In this document: piece by piece, positions 33,477 through 41,634 of the stretch
Numbering within the stretch: position 1 is the stretch's first letter
Layout of the letters: the number at the start of each line of letters is the position of its first letter
Program-made: the position numbers and the translations under genes
The notes under the pieces: generated by a model
What the model was told of the DNA's origin: nothing
Databases searched by the model: none
Seen by the model: the letters and a program-made list of their open reading frames with translations, nothing else
Source of the DNA: UBA6115 sp040776985
Lineage (GTDB): Bacteria > Bacillota > Clostridia > Christensenellales > Aristaeellaceae
Length of the DNA stretch: 64,000 nt
Reading direction: 5' to 3'
Assembly (NCBI GenBank): GCA_040776985.1
Contig: JAXGZL010000001.1
Span: 620,001-684,000, forward strand

Positions 33477-36400
33477 ATGCAAAGGATCGCAACACATATC
33501 AGCAGACGGAGCCGCCTTGTGGCCTTTGTCCTGGCTTTGGCGCTTCTGCTGCCAATGCTCATGGTACAGGGCGAAGCCGTCTCTGCGTATGGGATGACCA
33601 CATCGGACAAGGTGAATATTCGGCCGTCCATTGGCACCTCAGACTATATTGACCGGCTGCCCAACGGCTGGGTGGCCAAGATCCTGGAGAAGGAGGTGCG
33701 GGGCAGCATCACCTGGTACAAGGTGGAAACCGTCACCCCCACCTTCCCCGACCGGAAGGCCCAGGTGGGCTACATCCACGGCAGCTATTTCCGGCCCTTC
33801 ACAGCGGCCGAGGAAGCCAGCTGGCTGGTGTCAAAGCCCCAGATCTATGGCGGCAGCGCCCCGGTGGTGACCAGCCCCGGCACCACGGTCACCGATCCTC
33901 CCAGCTCCGGCTGGGTGACCGAGCCGCCCTCTTGGCAGGCGCCTTCCGGCTATGTGAAGGTGATCAAGGCCAACACCAACCTCAGGGAGCAGCCGGAAGG
34001 CAAGATCCTGGGACGGATTCCCAAGGACAAGATTCTGCCCTACTACGGCGATCCGGTGATCCGGGGCGCCTACCAGTGGCAGTATGTTTATTTTGAGGGC
34101 TTGAACGACTACGGCTATATCAGAAGCGACTGCTATGCCTACACCACCAGCACGGGCGAAGCCACTGCCAAGCCCAGCGGCGCTATTGTGACACAGACCC
34201 CGGCCCCCAGCCTGGCAGGCCGCTATGCCCTGACCGCTGTGGCAGGGGCCACCCTTCATCAAACAGAAAACGGCGTGCAGGTGACCTCCTTCCCCCTCTA
34301 CACCCAGCTTGATATCGTGGCCTATCCGGGCACCTATTCCGGCAGCTATCCTACCTCTGGCTGGTTCAGGGTGAAGAGCGGCGGCTATGAAGGCTATATC
34401 CATCAGGATAAAATCCGTGTGCTGAGCGAAGGCGAGGCGGATGCCTGGCTGAAGTACCGCACCCTGCCGGCAGATATGCGCCCAGGCGGCGTCACCAGCC
34501 CCCCCGTCACCGGGGAGGGCGGCATGCTGCGCATCACCCTGCCGGGCACCAACCTGCGCAAGACCCCCGGCGGTTTGTCCCTGTGGAAATTTGATGTGGG
34601 CACCCTGCTGCCCTTCAGCGGCAGCCCCACCTATCACATGGGCTATTACTGGGCCAAGGTGACCGACAGCCGCAGCGGGCACACCGGCTATGTGCGCAGC
34701 GACTGCTATGAAATCGTCGAGGGCGGCGGCACCCCGGTGGTGACCCAGCCCCCCCTGCCCACAGACCCCGTCACCGGCACCCAGGGCAGGGTGAAGCTGA
34801 CCCTGGGCGGCGTCAACCTGCGCCAGACCCCTGGCGGCACCGCCATCGCCTCCATGCCCAAGGGGCTGGAGCTACCCTATTACAGCGCGCCCACCTATCA
34901 CATGGGCTATTACTGGGTGTATGTCTATCATCAGCCCACCAATCAGTACGGCTATGTGCGCAGCGACTGTTATGAGATCATCAGCGCCCTGCCGGGCCCC
35001 GGCGTCACCAGCGCCCCCACCGATCCTCCCACCCCCGGCGTCCCGGCCTCCGGCTATCTGAAGCTGATCAAGGGCGGCGTCAACCTGCGCAACGCGCCGG
35101 CGGGCAACACCGTGGCCCAGCTGGACCGGGATCTGGAGCTGGCCTACTTCAACGTGACCGTCACCAGCGGCTACACCTGGTATCAGGTGGACAGCCCCAA
35201 GGGCCGCGGCTGGGTGCGCTCTGACGTGATCCAGCTGATCACGGAGCCGGGCGGCGGCGATGCCCCTGTGCCCACCACCCCGCCGGACTCCAGCACCATC
35301 GGCTATGTCATCACCATCAAATCCGCCATCAACCTGAGGCAGGCCCCCGCCTCTTCCCGCATTCTGGGCAGGGTGGACAAAAACCTGGTCTTTGCCCTGA
35401 CGGCCCCAGTGGCCAATGCCAGCGGCTATAACTGGTATCAGGTCAACTCAAACGGCACCATCGGCTACCTGAGGGGCGACTGTGTCCGTCAGCTGACCGC
35501 CGCTGAGGTGGCGGACTACCTGGCCGGCACCATGCCCGGCACCACGCCGCCCCCTGGCGGCGGCACGGACGCGGCCGGCTATGTGATCACCACCATGACC
35601 AGCGTCAACGTGCGTGAATCCCCCAGCCTGGACGCCCGCACCCTGGGGCAGACCACCACCACCGGCGCCGTGTTCCCCTATGAAAGCACGGTGACCGCCG
35701 GCGGGCGCACCTGGTTCAAGATCCGCTATCAGGGCGGGACCGGCTATCTGCTGGGCTCCACCGCCCGGATGATGACCGTCAAGGAATATCAGGACTGGCT
35801 GGCTACCCAGCCCACCCTGCCCCCCATCGTGCCCACGCCCACGCCCAACCCGGCTGACCTGAGCTCCACCGCCGTCACCGTGATGGCCAAGGTGCTGCTG
35901 CGTCAGACCCCGGCCGGCAAAACCCTGACCACCATCTACCGCCAGGGCACCGTGGTGGCCCTGCAGGGCGCCACCCAGCAGACGGGCAGCTACACCTGGT
36001 ACTCCGTCCGTGCGGTGGGCGTAAACGGCTGGATCCGCGGCGACATGCTGCGCATCCTCACCAAGGAAGAGGAAAAGGCCTACAACCAGACGGGCGACCC
36101 CAACGCGCCGCCCGCCGCCAGCTATCGCCGGCTTGAAATCGGCTCCACGGGCGAGGACGTGCGCCGGCTCCAGCAGGAGCTCAGCCGTCTGGGCTATCTG
36201 AGGGGCAGCTATGTCAGCGGCACCTATGATGCGGCCACCCGGACCGCCGTGATGGAATATCAGCGGGCAGTCGGCCTGTTCGTGGACGGCATCGCCGGCA
36301 ACGACACCCAGCACAAGCTGTACAACACCGTGCCTGACGACACCTACAACCCGGGCACCGGCGGCACCATCAACCCCACCATCTACCCCATGGAGAAGGT

Positions 36401-36836
36401 GGACTGGTACAGCGGGGACATCAGCACCTTCTGGGGCAAGGGTGAAACCGCTGTGCTGACCGACGTGAAAACCAGGCTCTCCTTCCGGGTGAAGCGCTGG
36501 TCCGGCGGCTACCACGCGGACGTGGAGCCCCTGACGGCGGAGGACACCAATGTGATGTGCCGGGTCTATGGGGTGAGCAACGCCCAGCAGATCCTGGAGA
36601 AGAACCTCTACCAGAGGCGCCCGGTGTGGATCACCCTGAAGGGACGCAGCTTTGCCGCCTCCATCTACGGCGTGCCCCACAACTATCCGGAAGGGGACAC
36701 CATCCCGAACAACAACTTCAACGGCCAGTTCTGCGTGCATTTTGTCAACAGCAAGCTGCACACCTCCGGCAACGTGGACCGTGATCATCAGCGCGCCATC
36801 AACGAAGCCTACAATGCAGCGCCATCCAGAAAGTAA
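33477..36836 (+). CDS. Large secreted SH3-repeat, peptidoglycan-binding wall protein
   Basis: A 1119-residue exported protein. Signal peptide about 1-36. Nine bacterial SH3-like units follow, starting near residues 38, 157, 249, 348, 437, 525, 608, 700 and 795, joined by Pro/Thr/Gly-rich linkers. Many units show the form V-N-L-R-x-x-P and G-Y-V-R-S-D-C-Y. A PG_binding_1 domain (EDVRRLQQELSRLGYLRG) is near 882-945. The last 150 residues form a separate domain with WITLKGRSFAASIYGVPHN, NNNFNGQFCVHFVNS and a DRDHQ end. The conserved Cys and His there suggest an enzyme, but I cannot name it. The gene overlaps the following flavoprotein gene by 23 bases. Confidence 0.88.
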   Translation: MQRIATHISRRSRLVAFVLALALLLPMLMVQGEAVSAYGMTTSDKVNIRPSIGTSDYIDRLPNGWVAKILEKEVRGSITWYKVETVTPTFPDRKAQVGYIHGSYFRPFTAAEEASWLVSKPQIYGGSAPVVTSPGTTVTDPPSSGWVTEPPSWQAPSGYVKVIKANTNLREQPEGKILGRIPKDKILPYYGDPVIRGAYQWQYVYFEGLNDYGYIRSDCYAYTTSTGEATAKPSGAIVTQTPAPSLAGRYALTAVAGATLHQTENGVQVTSFPLYTQLDIVAYPGTYSGSYPTSGWFRVKSGGYEGYIHQDKIRVLSEGEADAWLKYRTLPADMRPGGVTSPPVTGEGGMLRITLPGTNLRKTPGGLSLWKFDVGTLLPFSGSPTYHMGYYWAKVTDSRSGHTGYVRSDCYEIVEGGGTPVVTQPPLPTDPVTGTQGRVKLTLGGVNLRQTPGGTAIASMPKGLELPYYSAPTYHMGYYWVYVYHQPTNQYGYVRSDCYEIISALPGPGVTSAPTDPPTPGVPASGYLKLIKGGVNLRNAPAGNTVAQLDRDLELAYFNVTVTSGYTWYQVDSPKGRGWVRSDVIQLITEPGGGDAPVPTTPPDSSTIGYVITIKSAINLRQAPASSRILGRVDKNLVFALTAPVANASGYNWYQVNSNGTIGYLRGDCVRQLTAAEVADYLAGTMPGTTPPPGGGTDAAGYVITTMTSVNVRESPSLDARTLGQTTTTGAVFPYESTVTAGGRTWFKIRYQGGTGYLLGSTARMMTVKEYQDWLATQPTLPPIVPTPTPNPADLSSTAVTVMAKVLLRQTPAGKTLTTIYRQGTVVALQGATQQTGSYTWYSVRAVGVNGWIRGDMLRILTKEEEKAYNQTGDPNAPPAASYRRLEIGSTGEDVRRLQQELSRLGYLRGSYVSGTYDAATRTAVMEYQRAVGLFVDGIAGNDTQHKLYNTVPDDTYNPGTGGTINPTIYPMEKVDWYSGDISTFWGKGETAVLTDVKTRLSFRVKRWSGGYHADVEPLTAEDTNVMCRVYGVSNAQQILEKNLYQRRPVWITLKGRSFAASIYGVPHNYPEGDTIPNNNFNGQFCVHFVNSKLHTSGNVDRDHQRAINEAYNAAPSRK

Positions 36837-38067
36837 ACATCAACTGATCATCATCGGCGGCGGGGCCTCTGGCCTTGCCGCCGCTTGTTTGTGCGCGGAA
36901 CAGGGCCTTGGCGTCCTGCTGATGGAAAAGGAAAACCGGGTGGGCCGGAAGCTGCTGGCAACCGGCAATGGCCGGTGTAACATCTGGAACAGCGGGCCGC
37001 CGGTCTACTTTGGGGAGGCGGATTTCGCCCGGGCGGTGCTGAAGCGCTGCGGGGTGGAGCAGGTGGCGGCCTTCTGGGCAGGTCTGGGCCTTCACACCCG
37101 GGAGGAGGAGGACGGACGGGTCTATCCGGTGACCAACCAGGCAGCCACGGTGCTGGACTGCCTGCGCCTGCGCCTGGAGGCCTCCCAAAAGGTCAGTATC
37201 CTGACCGGCTGTCAGGTGAAGGACATCCGGACAATAAAACAGGGTTTTGAGGTGACAACCAGCCAGGGCAGCCACCAGGCGCCCTGTGTGCTGCTGGCCG
37301 CCGGCAGCGCCGCTGCCCCCAAACTGGGAGGCTCTGCCAGCCTGCTGCCTTCCCTCAAGGTCCTGGGGCATCCATCGCTTCCCTTTCAGCCGGCGCTGTG
37401 CCCCCTGGAGACGGAAACCCGCCCCATCAAAGGCTTAAGCGGCCTGCGCCTGATGGCGCAGTTGTGCGTGTTGGCCGAGGACAGGCCCCTGGCCGCCAGC
37501 GCCGGGGAGATGCTGTTCACCGACTATGGCGTCAGCGGCCTGTGCGCCATGCAGCTGTCCCGGGACGCGGGAGCGGCCCTGAACGAAGGGCATCAGGTGA
37601 CGCTGCGCCTTAACTTCGCCCCGGCCATGGGCCTGGCGCCTGGCCAAATGCGCCGCATCAGCCCGGAGCAGTTCGTCCAGCAGGCGGACCAGGCCAGGCG
37701 TGCCCTGCTGCCCCTGTTGCGCCAGCGGGAGCAGCAACTGGGGCGGCAGCTGATGTATGTGGGCCTTCTGCCCCGCCTGCTGGCGGAAAAGGCTCAGCCC
37801 CTTCCCCTGGCTGAGGCGGCTGCCTGGCTGACAGGCCTTGGCCTTCCGGTCACCGGCGTCCGGGGCTTTGACCAGGCTCAGGTGGCCTCAGGCGGCCTGC
37901 GCTGCGCTGACTTTGACCCCGCCACCCTGCGCTCCCGGCTGATGCCGGGGCTGTACGCGGCGGGGGAGGTGCTGAATGTGGATGGGGACTGCGGGGGATA
38001 TAACCTGCTGTTCGCCTGGGCCACCGGCATTCTGGCGGCCAGGGACATCCTGAAAACCCTCGCCTGA
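36814..38067 (+). CDS. NAD(P)/FAD-dependent oxidoreductase, HI0933/YhiN-like
   Basis: A 417-residue flavoprotein. Its FAD-binding Rossmann motif is LIIIGGGASGLAAACLCAE near residue 8, followed by GRKLLATGNGRCN, the hallmark of the HI0933 family, and it ends NVDGDCGGYNLLFAWATG. Function of the family is not settled; BaiN-like activity has been proposed for relatives. I chose ATG 36814, which overlaps the end of the SH3 protein gene; the frame is open further but is there the shadow of that gene. No membrane segment. Confidence 0.9.
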   Translation: MQRHPESKHQLIIIGGGASGLAAACLCAEQGLGVLLMEKENRVGRKLLATGNGRCNIWNSGPPVYFGEADFARAVLKRCGVEQVAAFWAGLGLHTREEEDGRVYPVTNQAATVLDCLRLRLEASQKVSILTGCQVKDIRTIKQGFEVTTSQGSHQAPCVLLAAGSAAAPKLGGSASLLPSLKVLGHPSLPFQPALCPLETETRPIKGLSGLRLMAQLCVLAEDRPLAASAGEMLFTDYGVSGLCAMQLSRDAGAALNEGHQVTLRLNFAPAMGLAPGQMRRISPEQFVQQADQARRALLPLLRQREQQLGRQLMYVGLLPRLLAEKAQPLPLAEAAAWLTGLGLPVTGVRGFDQAQVASGGLRCADFDPATLRSRLMPGLYAAGEVLNVDGDCGGYNLLFAWATGILAARDILKTLA

Positions 38068-38172
38068 ACCGGCTGCCGGGTTCCCGCGCCGCGCTTGTCA
38101 AGCCCAGGCGCCTTTGTTATACTTAACGCGGTTTTTTTCGCTGTTTTAATTGGATCAGGAAGAGGTGAAGGG

Positions 38173-39210
38173 ATGGAAATCAAAGCCTTTCTGCAGGAGA
38201 TTACCAGAAAGCGCGGCCTGTCCGGGGACGAGGGGCCGGTGGCCCACTGGGTGGCGGAGCGCTTCCAGGAATATTGCGATGAGGTCAAGGTGGACAAAAT
38301 GTCCTCCGTGGTGGGCCGCATCAAGGGAGAGGGCCCCAAGCTGGCCTTTGTGGCCCATCTGGATGAGATTGGCCTGATGGTCATCAAGGTTGAGGATGAC
38401 GGCAGCCTGCGCCTGGGCCAGGTGGGCGGGGTGGACCCCCGCATCCTGCCGGGCATGCGGCTGACGGTGTTTGGCAAGGAAAGGCTGCCGGGCATCGTGG
38501 GGGCCAAGGCGCCTCATTTGTTGAGCGCGGAGGAGCGCAACAAAGCGCATAAACTAAGCGACCTGTATGTGGACCTGGGCCTGCCGGCAGAGCAGGTGAA
38601 GGCCCTGGTCAACATCGGCGACCAGGTGCAGCTGGAACACCGCTTTACGGAGCTGAAAAACGGCCGCGTGGCCGCCAAATCCCTGGATGACCGCTGCTGT
38701 GTGGCCATCCTCTACCGGGCGATGGAGCACCTGAAGGGCCTTCGCCACCAGGCGGACCTGTACTTCATCGCCTCCAGCCAGGAGGAGGTGGGCGGCCGGG
38801 GCGCCATGACCGCCGCCTTCCACACGGAGCCGGACATGGCCATGGTGCTTGATGTGGGCTTTGCCCACCAGCCCGGCTGCGACCGGGAGGAAACCCGCAA
38901 GCTGGATGCGCCCCTGGTGACGGTGGGGCCCTATCTGAACCCCGTCCTCACCAAAAAACTGGAAGAAATCGCCAGGGAGATCAAGGTGGAGCTGCAAAAG
39001 GAAGTGGCTCACCGGGGCACCGGCACCGACACGGATGAGGTGGCGGCTTCCCGCTCCGGCGTCCCCTCGGTGCTGATTGGTCTGCCGGTGCGCAACATGC
39101 ACACCACCGTTGAGCTGCTGGACCTGGCAGCCCTGGAGGAGGCCGCCCGCCTGGTGGCCCACTTCGCGGCAAGGGCATGCGCTGCCTGGGAGGAGGAACT
39201 ATGGAACTGA
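38173..39210 (+). CDS. M42-family metallopeptidase 1
   Basis: A 345-residue di-metal aminopeptidase/endoglucanase-family protein. Metal and catalytic positions: H in FVAHLDEIG (near 67), D in KSLDDRC (near 172), EE in SQEEVGGRG (near 205), D in MVLDVGFAH (near 226) and H in RNMHTT (near 311). It probably trims peptides in the cytoplasm. ATG 38173 was chosen for the GAAGGG site. It overlaps the next M42 gene by 10 bases. Confidence 0.92.
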   Translation: MEIKAFLQEITRKRGLSGDEGPVAHWVAERFQEYCDEVKVDKMSSVVGRIKGEGPKLAFVAHLDEIGLMVIKVEDDGSLRLGQVGGVDPRILPGMRLTVFGKERLPGIVGAKAPHLLSAEERNKAHKLSDLYVDLGLPAEQVKALVNIGDQVQLEHRFTELKNGRVAAKSLDDRCCVAILYRAMEHLKGLRHQADLYFIASSQEEVGGRGAMTAAFHTEPDMAMVLDVGFAHQPGCDREETRKLDAPLVTVGPYLNPVLTKKLEEIAREIKVELQKEVAHRGTGTDTDEVAASRSGVPSVLIGLPVRNMHTTVELLDLAALEEAARLVAHFAARACAAWEEELWN

Positions 39211-40208
39211 AAACCCTCACCGACGCCTTTGGCCCTTCCGGGTTTGAAAACCCGGTGCGGCAGCTGCTGCGCCAGGAGGCGGAGAAGCGCTGCGATGATG
39301 TGTCGGTTGACAAGATGGGCAACCTCATCTGCAGAAAGCCCGGGCGCGACCGGAACAAGCCGGTGGTGGCCCTGGCCGCCCACATGGACGAGATCGGCTT
39401 CATCATCGTGGGGCATACGGAGGACGGCTTCCTGCGCTTCCGCCCCATTGGCGGCATAGACCCCCGGGTGGTGGTGTCCAAATGGGTGACCATCGGGGAA
39501 GACCGCTTGCCCGGCATCATCGGCGCGCCCCCCATCCACCTGCAAAAGCCGGAGGAGCGGGAGCAGGTGCTGTCCTTTAACCGGCTGTACATTGACATCG
39601 GCGCCAAGGACCAGAAGGAGGCGGAAAGCCTGTGTCCCCTGGGCAGCTATGCGGTGTTTGACACCAGCTATATGGCCTTTGGGGATGGCTTTGTGGCCGC
39701 CAAGGCCCTGGACGACCGGGTGGGCTGCTTCAACATGCTGAAACTGCTGGAGGAGCAGTACGACTGCGACCTGATCTGCGTCTTTGTCACCCAGGAGGAG
39801 GTGGGCCTGCGGGGTTCCCACACGGCGGCCTTTGCCCTGGAGGCGGAGATTGTGGTGGTGCTGGAGGGCACCGCCGCCAATGACCTGGGGGATGTGGAGG
39901 AGCGTTTCCACGTGGCGGTCCCGGGCAAGGGCGTGGCGGTCAGCTTCATGGACCGGGCCTCCATCGCGGATCGGGAGCTGTTCAGGACCATGCTGCGGCT
40001 GGCCCGGGAGCAGGACATCCCCGCCCAGGTCAAGCAGGGCATCACCGGGGGCAACGACGCGGCCTCCTTCCAGCTCAGCGGCCGGGGGGCCCGCACCGTG
40101 GTGCTGTCCGTGCCCTGCCGCTACATCCATTCCGCCAACAACATGGCCAAGTGGTCGGACATCAGGGCCCAGGCGGATCTGGCCCGTGCCTTTTTGAAAA
40201 GCCTGTAA
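39201..40208 (+). CDS. M42-family metallopeptidase 2
   Basis: A 335-residue M42 protein. Positions: H in AAHMDEIGF, DD in KALDDRVG, EE in TQEEVGLRG, and H in YIHSANN. At the fourth ligand the usual Asp is Glu in VVVLEGTAAND. ATG 39201 has GAGGAGGAACT directly before it. Second of three tandem M42 genes; each is as different from the others as typical family members, so the tandem is old. Confidence 0.92.
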   Translation: MELKTLTDAFGPSGFENPVRQLLRQEAEKRCDDVSVDKMGNLICRKPGRDRNKPVVALAAHMDEIGFIIVGHTEDGFLRFRPIGGIDPRVVVSKWVTIGEDRLPGIIGAPPIHLQKPEEREQVLSFNRLYIDIGAKDQKEAESLCPLGSYAVFDTSYMAFGDGFVAAKALDDRVGCFNMLKLLEEQYDCDLICVFVTQEEVGLRGSHTAAFALEAEIVVVLEGTAANDLGDVEERFHVAVPGKGVAVSFMDRASIADRELFRTMLRLAREQDIPAQVKQGITGGNDAASFQLSGRGARTVVLSVPCRYIHSANNMAKWSDIRAQADLARAFLKSL

Positions 40209-40226
40209 CAGAAGGAGAGAGAGATT

Positions 40227-41228
40227 ATGCTTCGGGATACCTTAAAGACCCTATTGGCTGCCTATGGCCCCACCGGCAGCGAGCACGCGGTGGCGGAGGC
40301 GGTGAAAACCCTGCTGGAAGGGCATGTGGACAGCATGCGCACCGACCACATGGGAAACCTGATTGTGGAGAAGTTTGGAAGCCAGGAGGACGGCAAGCGC
40401 ATCATGTTCTCCGCCCACATGGACCACATCGGCTTGGTGGTGACCAACATCGAGAAAGAGGGCTTCCTGCGGGTGTCAAATGTGGGCGGCATCAATCCGG
40501 GCCTGATGCGGGGACGCAAGGTGGTGTTTGAGGACGGCACCCCGGGCGTGTGTATGATCGAGCCCAACACCAAGGGCGAAACCAAGCTGCCCACCATGGA
40601 ACAGCTGTTCATTGACATCGGCGCCGAAAACCGGGAAGAGGCGGAAAAGCTGGTGCAGGTGGGCGACATGGCCGTCTACGCGCCGGACTTCATCGCCCTG
40701 GGCAAACACAGGGTGGCCGCCCCCGCCATGGACGACCGCTGCGCCTGCGCGCTGCTGGTGGAAATGCTGCTGTACGCGGAAGACCAGAAGAACACCATCA
40801 TCGGCGTCTTCTCCACCCAGGAAGAGGTGGGGCTGCGGGGCGCAACGGTGGCCGCCTTCAACCTGGAGCCGGACATCGGCCTGGCCCTTGACGTGACCGG
40901 CTGGGGCGACACGCCGGAGGTGAAATACCCGGCGGTGAAGCTGGGCGAGGGCCCGGCGGTGAAGATCATGGACCGCTCCATGATCGCCAGCCCCAAGGTG
41001 CGGGACGCATTGTTCGCGGCGGCGGAGGCCGCCGGCGTGCCCGTGCAGCGGGAGGTGCTGGCCTTTGGCGGCACCGACGGCGGCGCCATCCAGCAAAGCC
41101 GGGGCGGCGTGCCCACCGGCACCCTGTCCATCCCCTGCCGCTATGTGCACTCCGCCGTTGAAACCATTGACATGCGCGACATGGAAGGGGCGCTGAAGGT
41201 GCTGCTCCAGTTCATTGACCGGGTATAA
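40227..41228 (+). CDS. M42-family metallopeptidase 3
   Basis: A 333-residue M42 protein. Positions: H and D in SAHMDHIGL (His replaces the usual Glu after Asp), DD in PAMDDRCA, EE in TQEEVGLRG, D in ALDVTGWGD and H in YVHSAVE. AGAAGGAGAGAGA site before the ATG. Third gene of the tandem; it is followed by a small UPF0145 gene 22 bases on. Confidence 0.92.
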   Translation: MLRDTLKTLLAAYGPTGSEHAVAEAVKTLLEGHVDSMRTDHMGNLIVEKFGSQEDGKRIMFSAHMDHIGLVVTNIEKEGFLRVSNVGGINPGLMRGRKVVFEDGTPGVCMIEPNTKGETKLPTMEQLFIDIGAENREEAEKLVQVGDMAVYAPDFIALGKHRVAAPAMDDRCACALLVEMLLYAEDQKNTIIGVFSTQEEVGLRGATVAAFNLEPDIGLALDVTGWGDTPEVKYPAVKLGEGPAVKIMDRSMIASPKVRDALFAAAEAAGVPVQREVLAFGGTDGGAIQQSRGGVPTGTLSIPCRYVHSAVETIDMRDMEGALKVLLQFIDRV

Positions 41229-41250
41229 TGGGATATTGGAGGGAAGCGCT

Positions 41251-41571
41251 ATGATTATCACCACCACCCCTTCGGTTGAAGGACGGGAAATCGCGGAGTA
41301 TCAGGGCATCGTGTTTGGAGAGGTCATCTCCGGCATCAACTTCATCAAGGACATCGGCGCCAGCTTCCGCAACTTCTTTGGCGGCCGCTCCCAGGGCTAT
41401 GAGGAGGAGCTGTTGGCAGCCCGCGCCCAGGCCCTTGAGGAGATGGAGCAGCGGGCCAACCAGCTGGGCGCCAACGCGGTTGTGGGCGTGAAAATGGACT
41501 ACGAGGTGCTGGGCGTTGACAACGGCATGATGATGGTCACCTGCTCGGGCACCGCGGTGCGCCTGAAGTAA
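41251..41571 (+). CDS. UPF0145/YbjQ-like protein
   Basis: A 106-residue protein of the YbjQ (putative heavy-metal-binding) family: ITTTPSVEGREIAEYQGIV at the start, FGGRSQGYEEEL in the middle, and LGANAVVGVKMDYEVLG before the end. Such proteins form pentamers; role unknown. I chose ATG 41251 after GGAGGGAAGCGCT; an in-frame ATG at 41215 lies inside the previous gene. A terminator follows. Confidence 0.92.
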   Translation: MIITTTPSVEGREIAEYQGIVFGEVISGINFIKDIGASFRNFFGGRSQGYEEELLAARAQALEEMEQRANQLGANAVVGVKMDYEVLGVDNGMMMVTCSGTAVRLK

Positions 41572-41580
41572 GCAGACCCC

Positions 41581-41613
41581 AAAAGCCCTGGGGCCAGGGC
41601 CCCGGGCTTTTTT
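41581..41613 (+). terminator. Rho-independent terminator after the YbjQ-like gene
   Basis: AAAAGCCC-T-GGGG pairs with CCCC-GGGCTTTT (one bulge) and ends in six T. It closes the M42/YbjQ operon before alaS. Confidence 0.85.
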
Positions 41614-41634
41614 ATGGAAGAAACGGAGCAAAGG

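Noticed and set aside
34500..35000. Repeated words such as CACATGGGCTATTACTGG that could suggest a repeat array
   Set aside because: They are in frame within SH3 units of one coding region; no spacer structure as in CRISPR. I see no CRISPR array in the window.
35448..36788. 446-codon open frame opposite the SH3-repeat protein
   Set aside because: Mirror of the repeated coding sequence; no ribosome-binding site or recognisable domain.
41572..41634. T-box leader upstream of alaS
   Set aside because: Only about 60 bases are available and they are filled by the terminator of the preceding gene.
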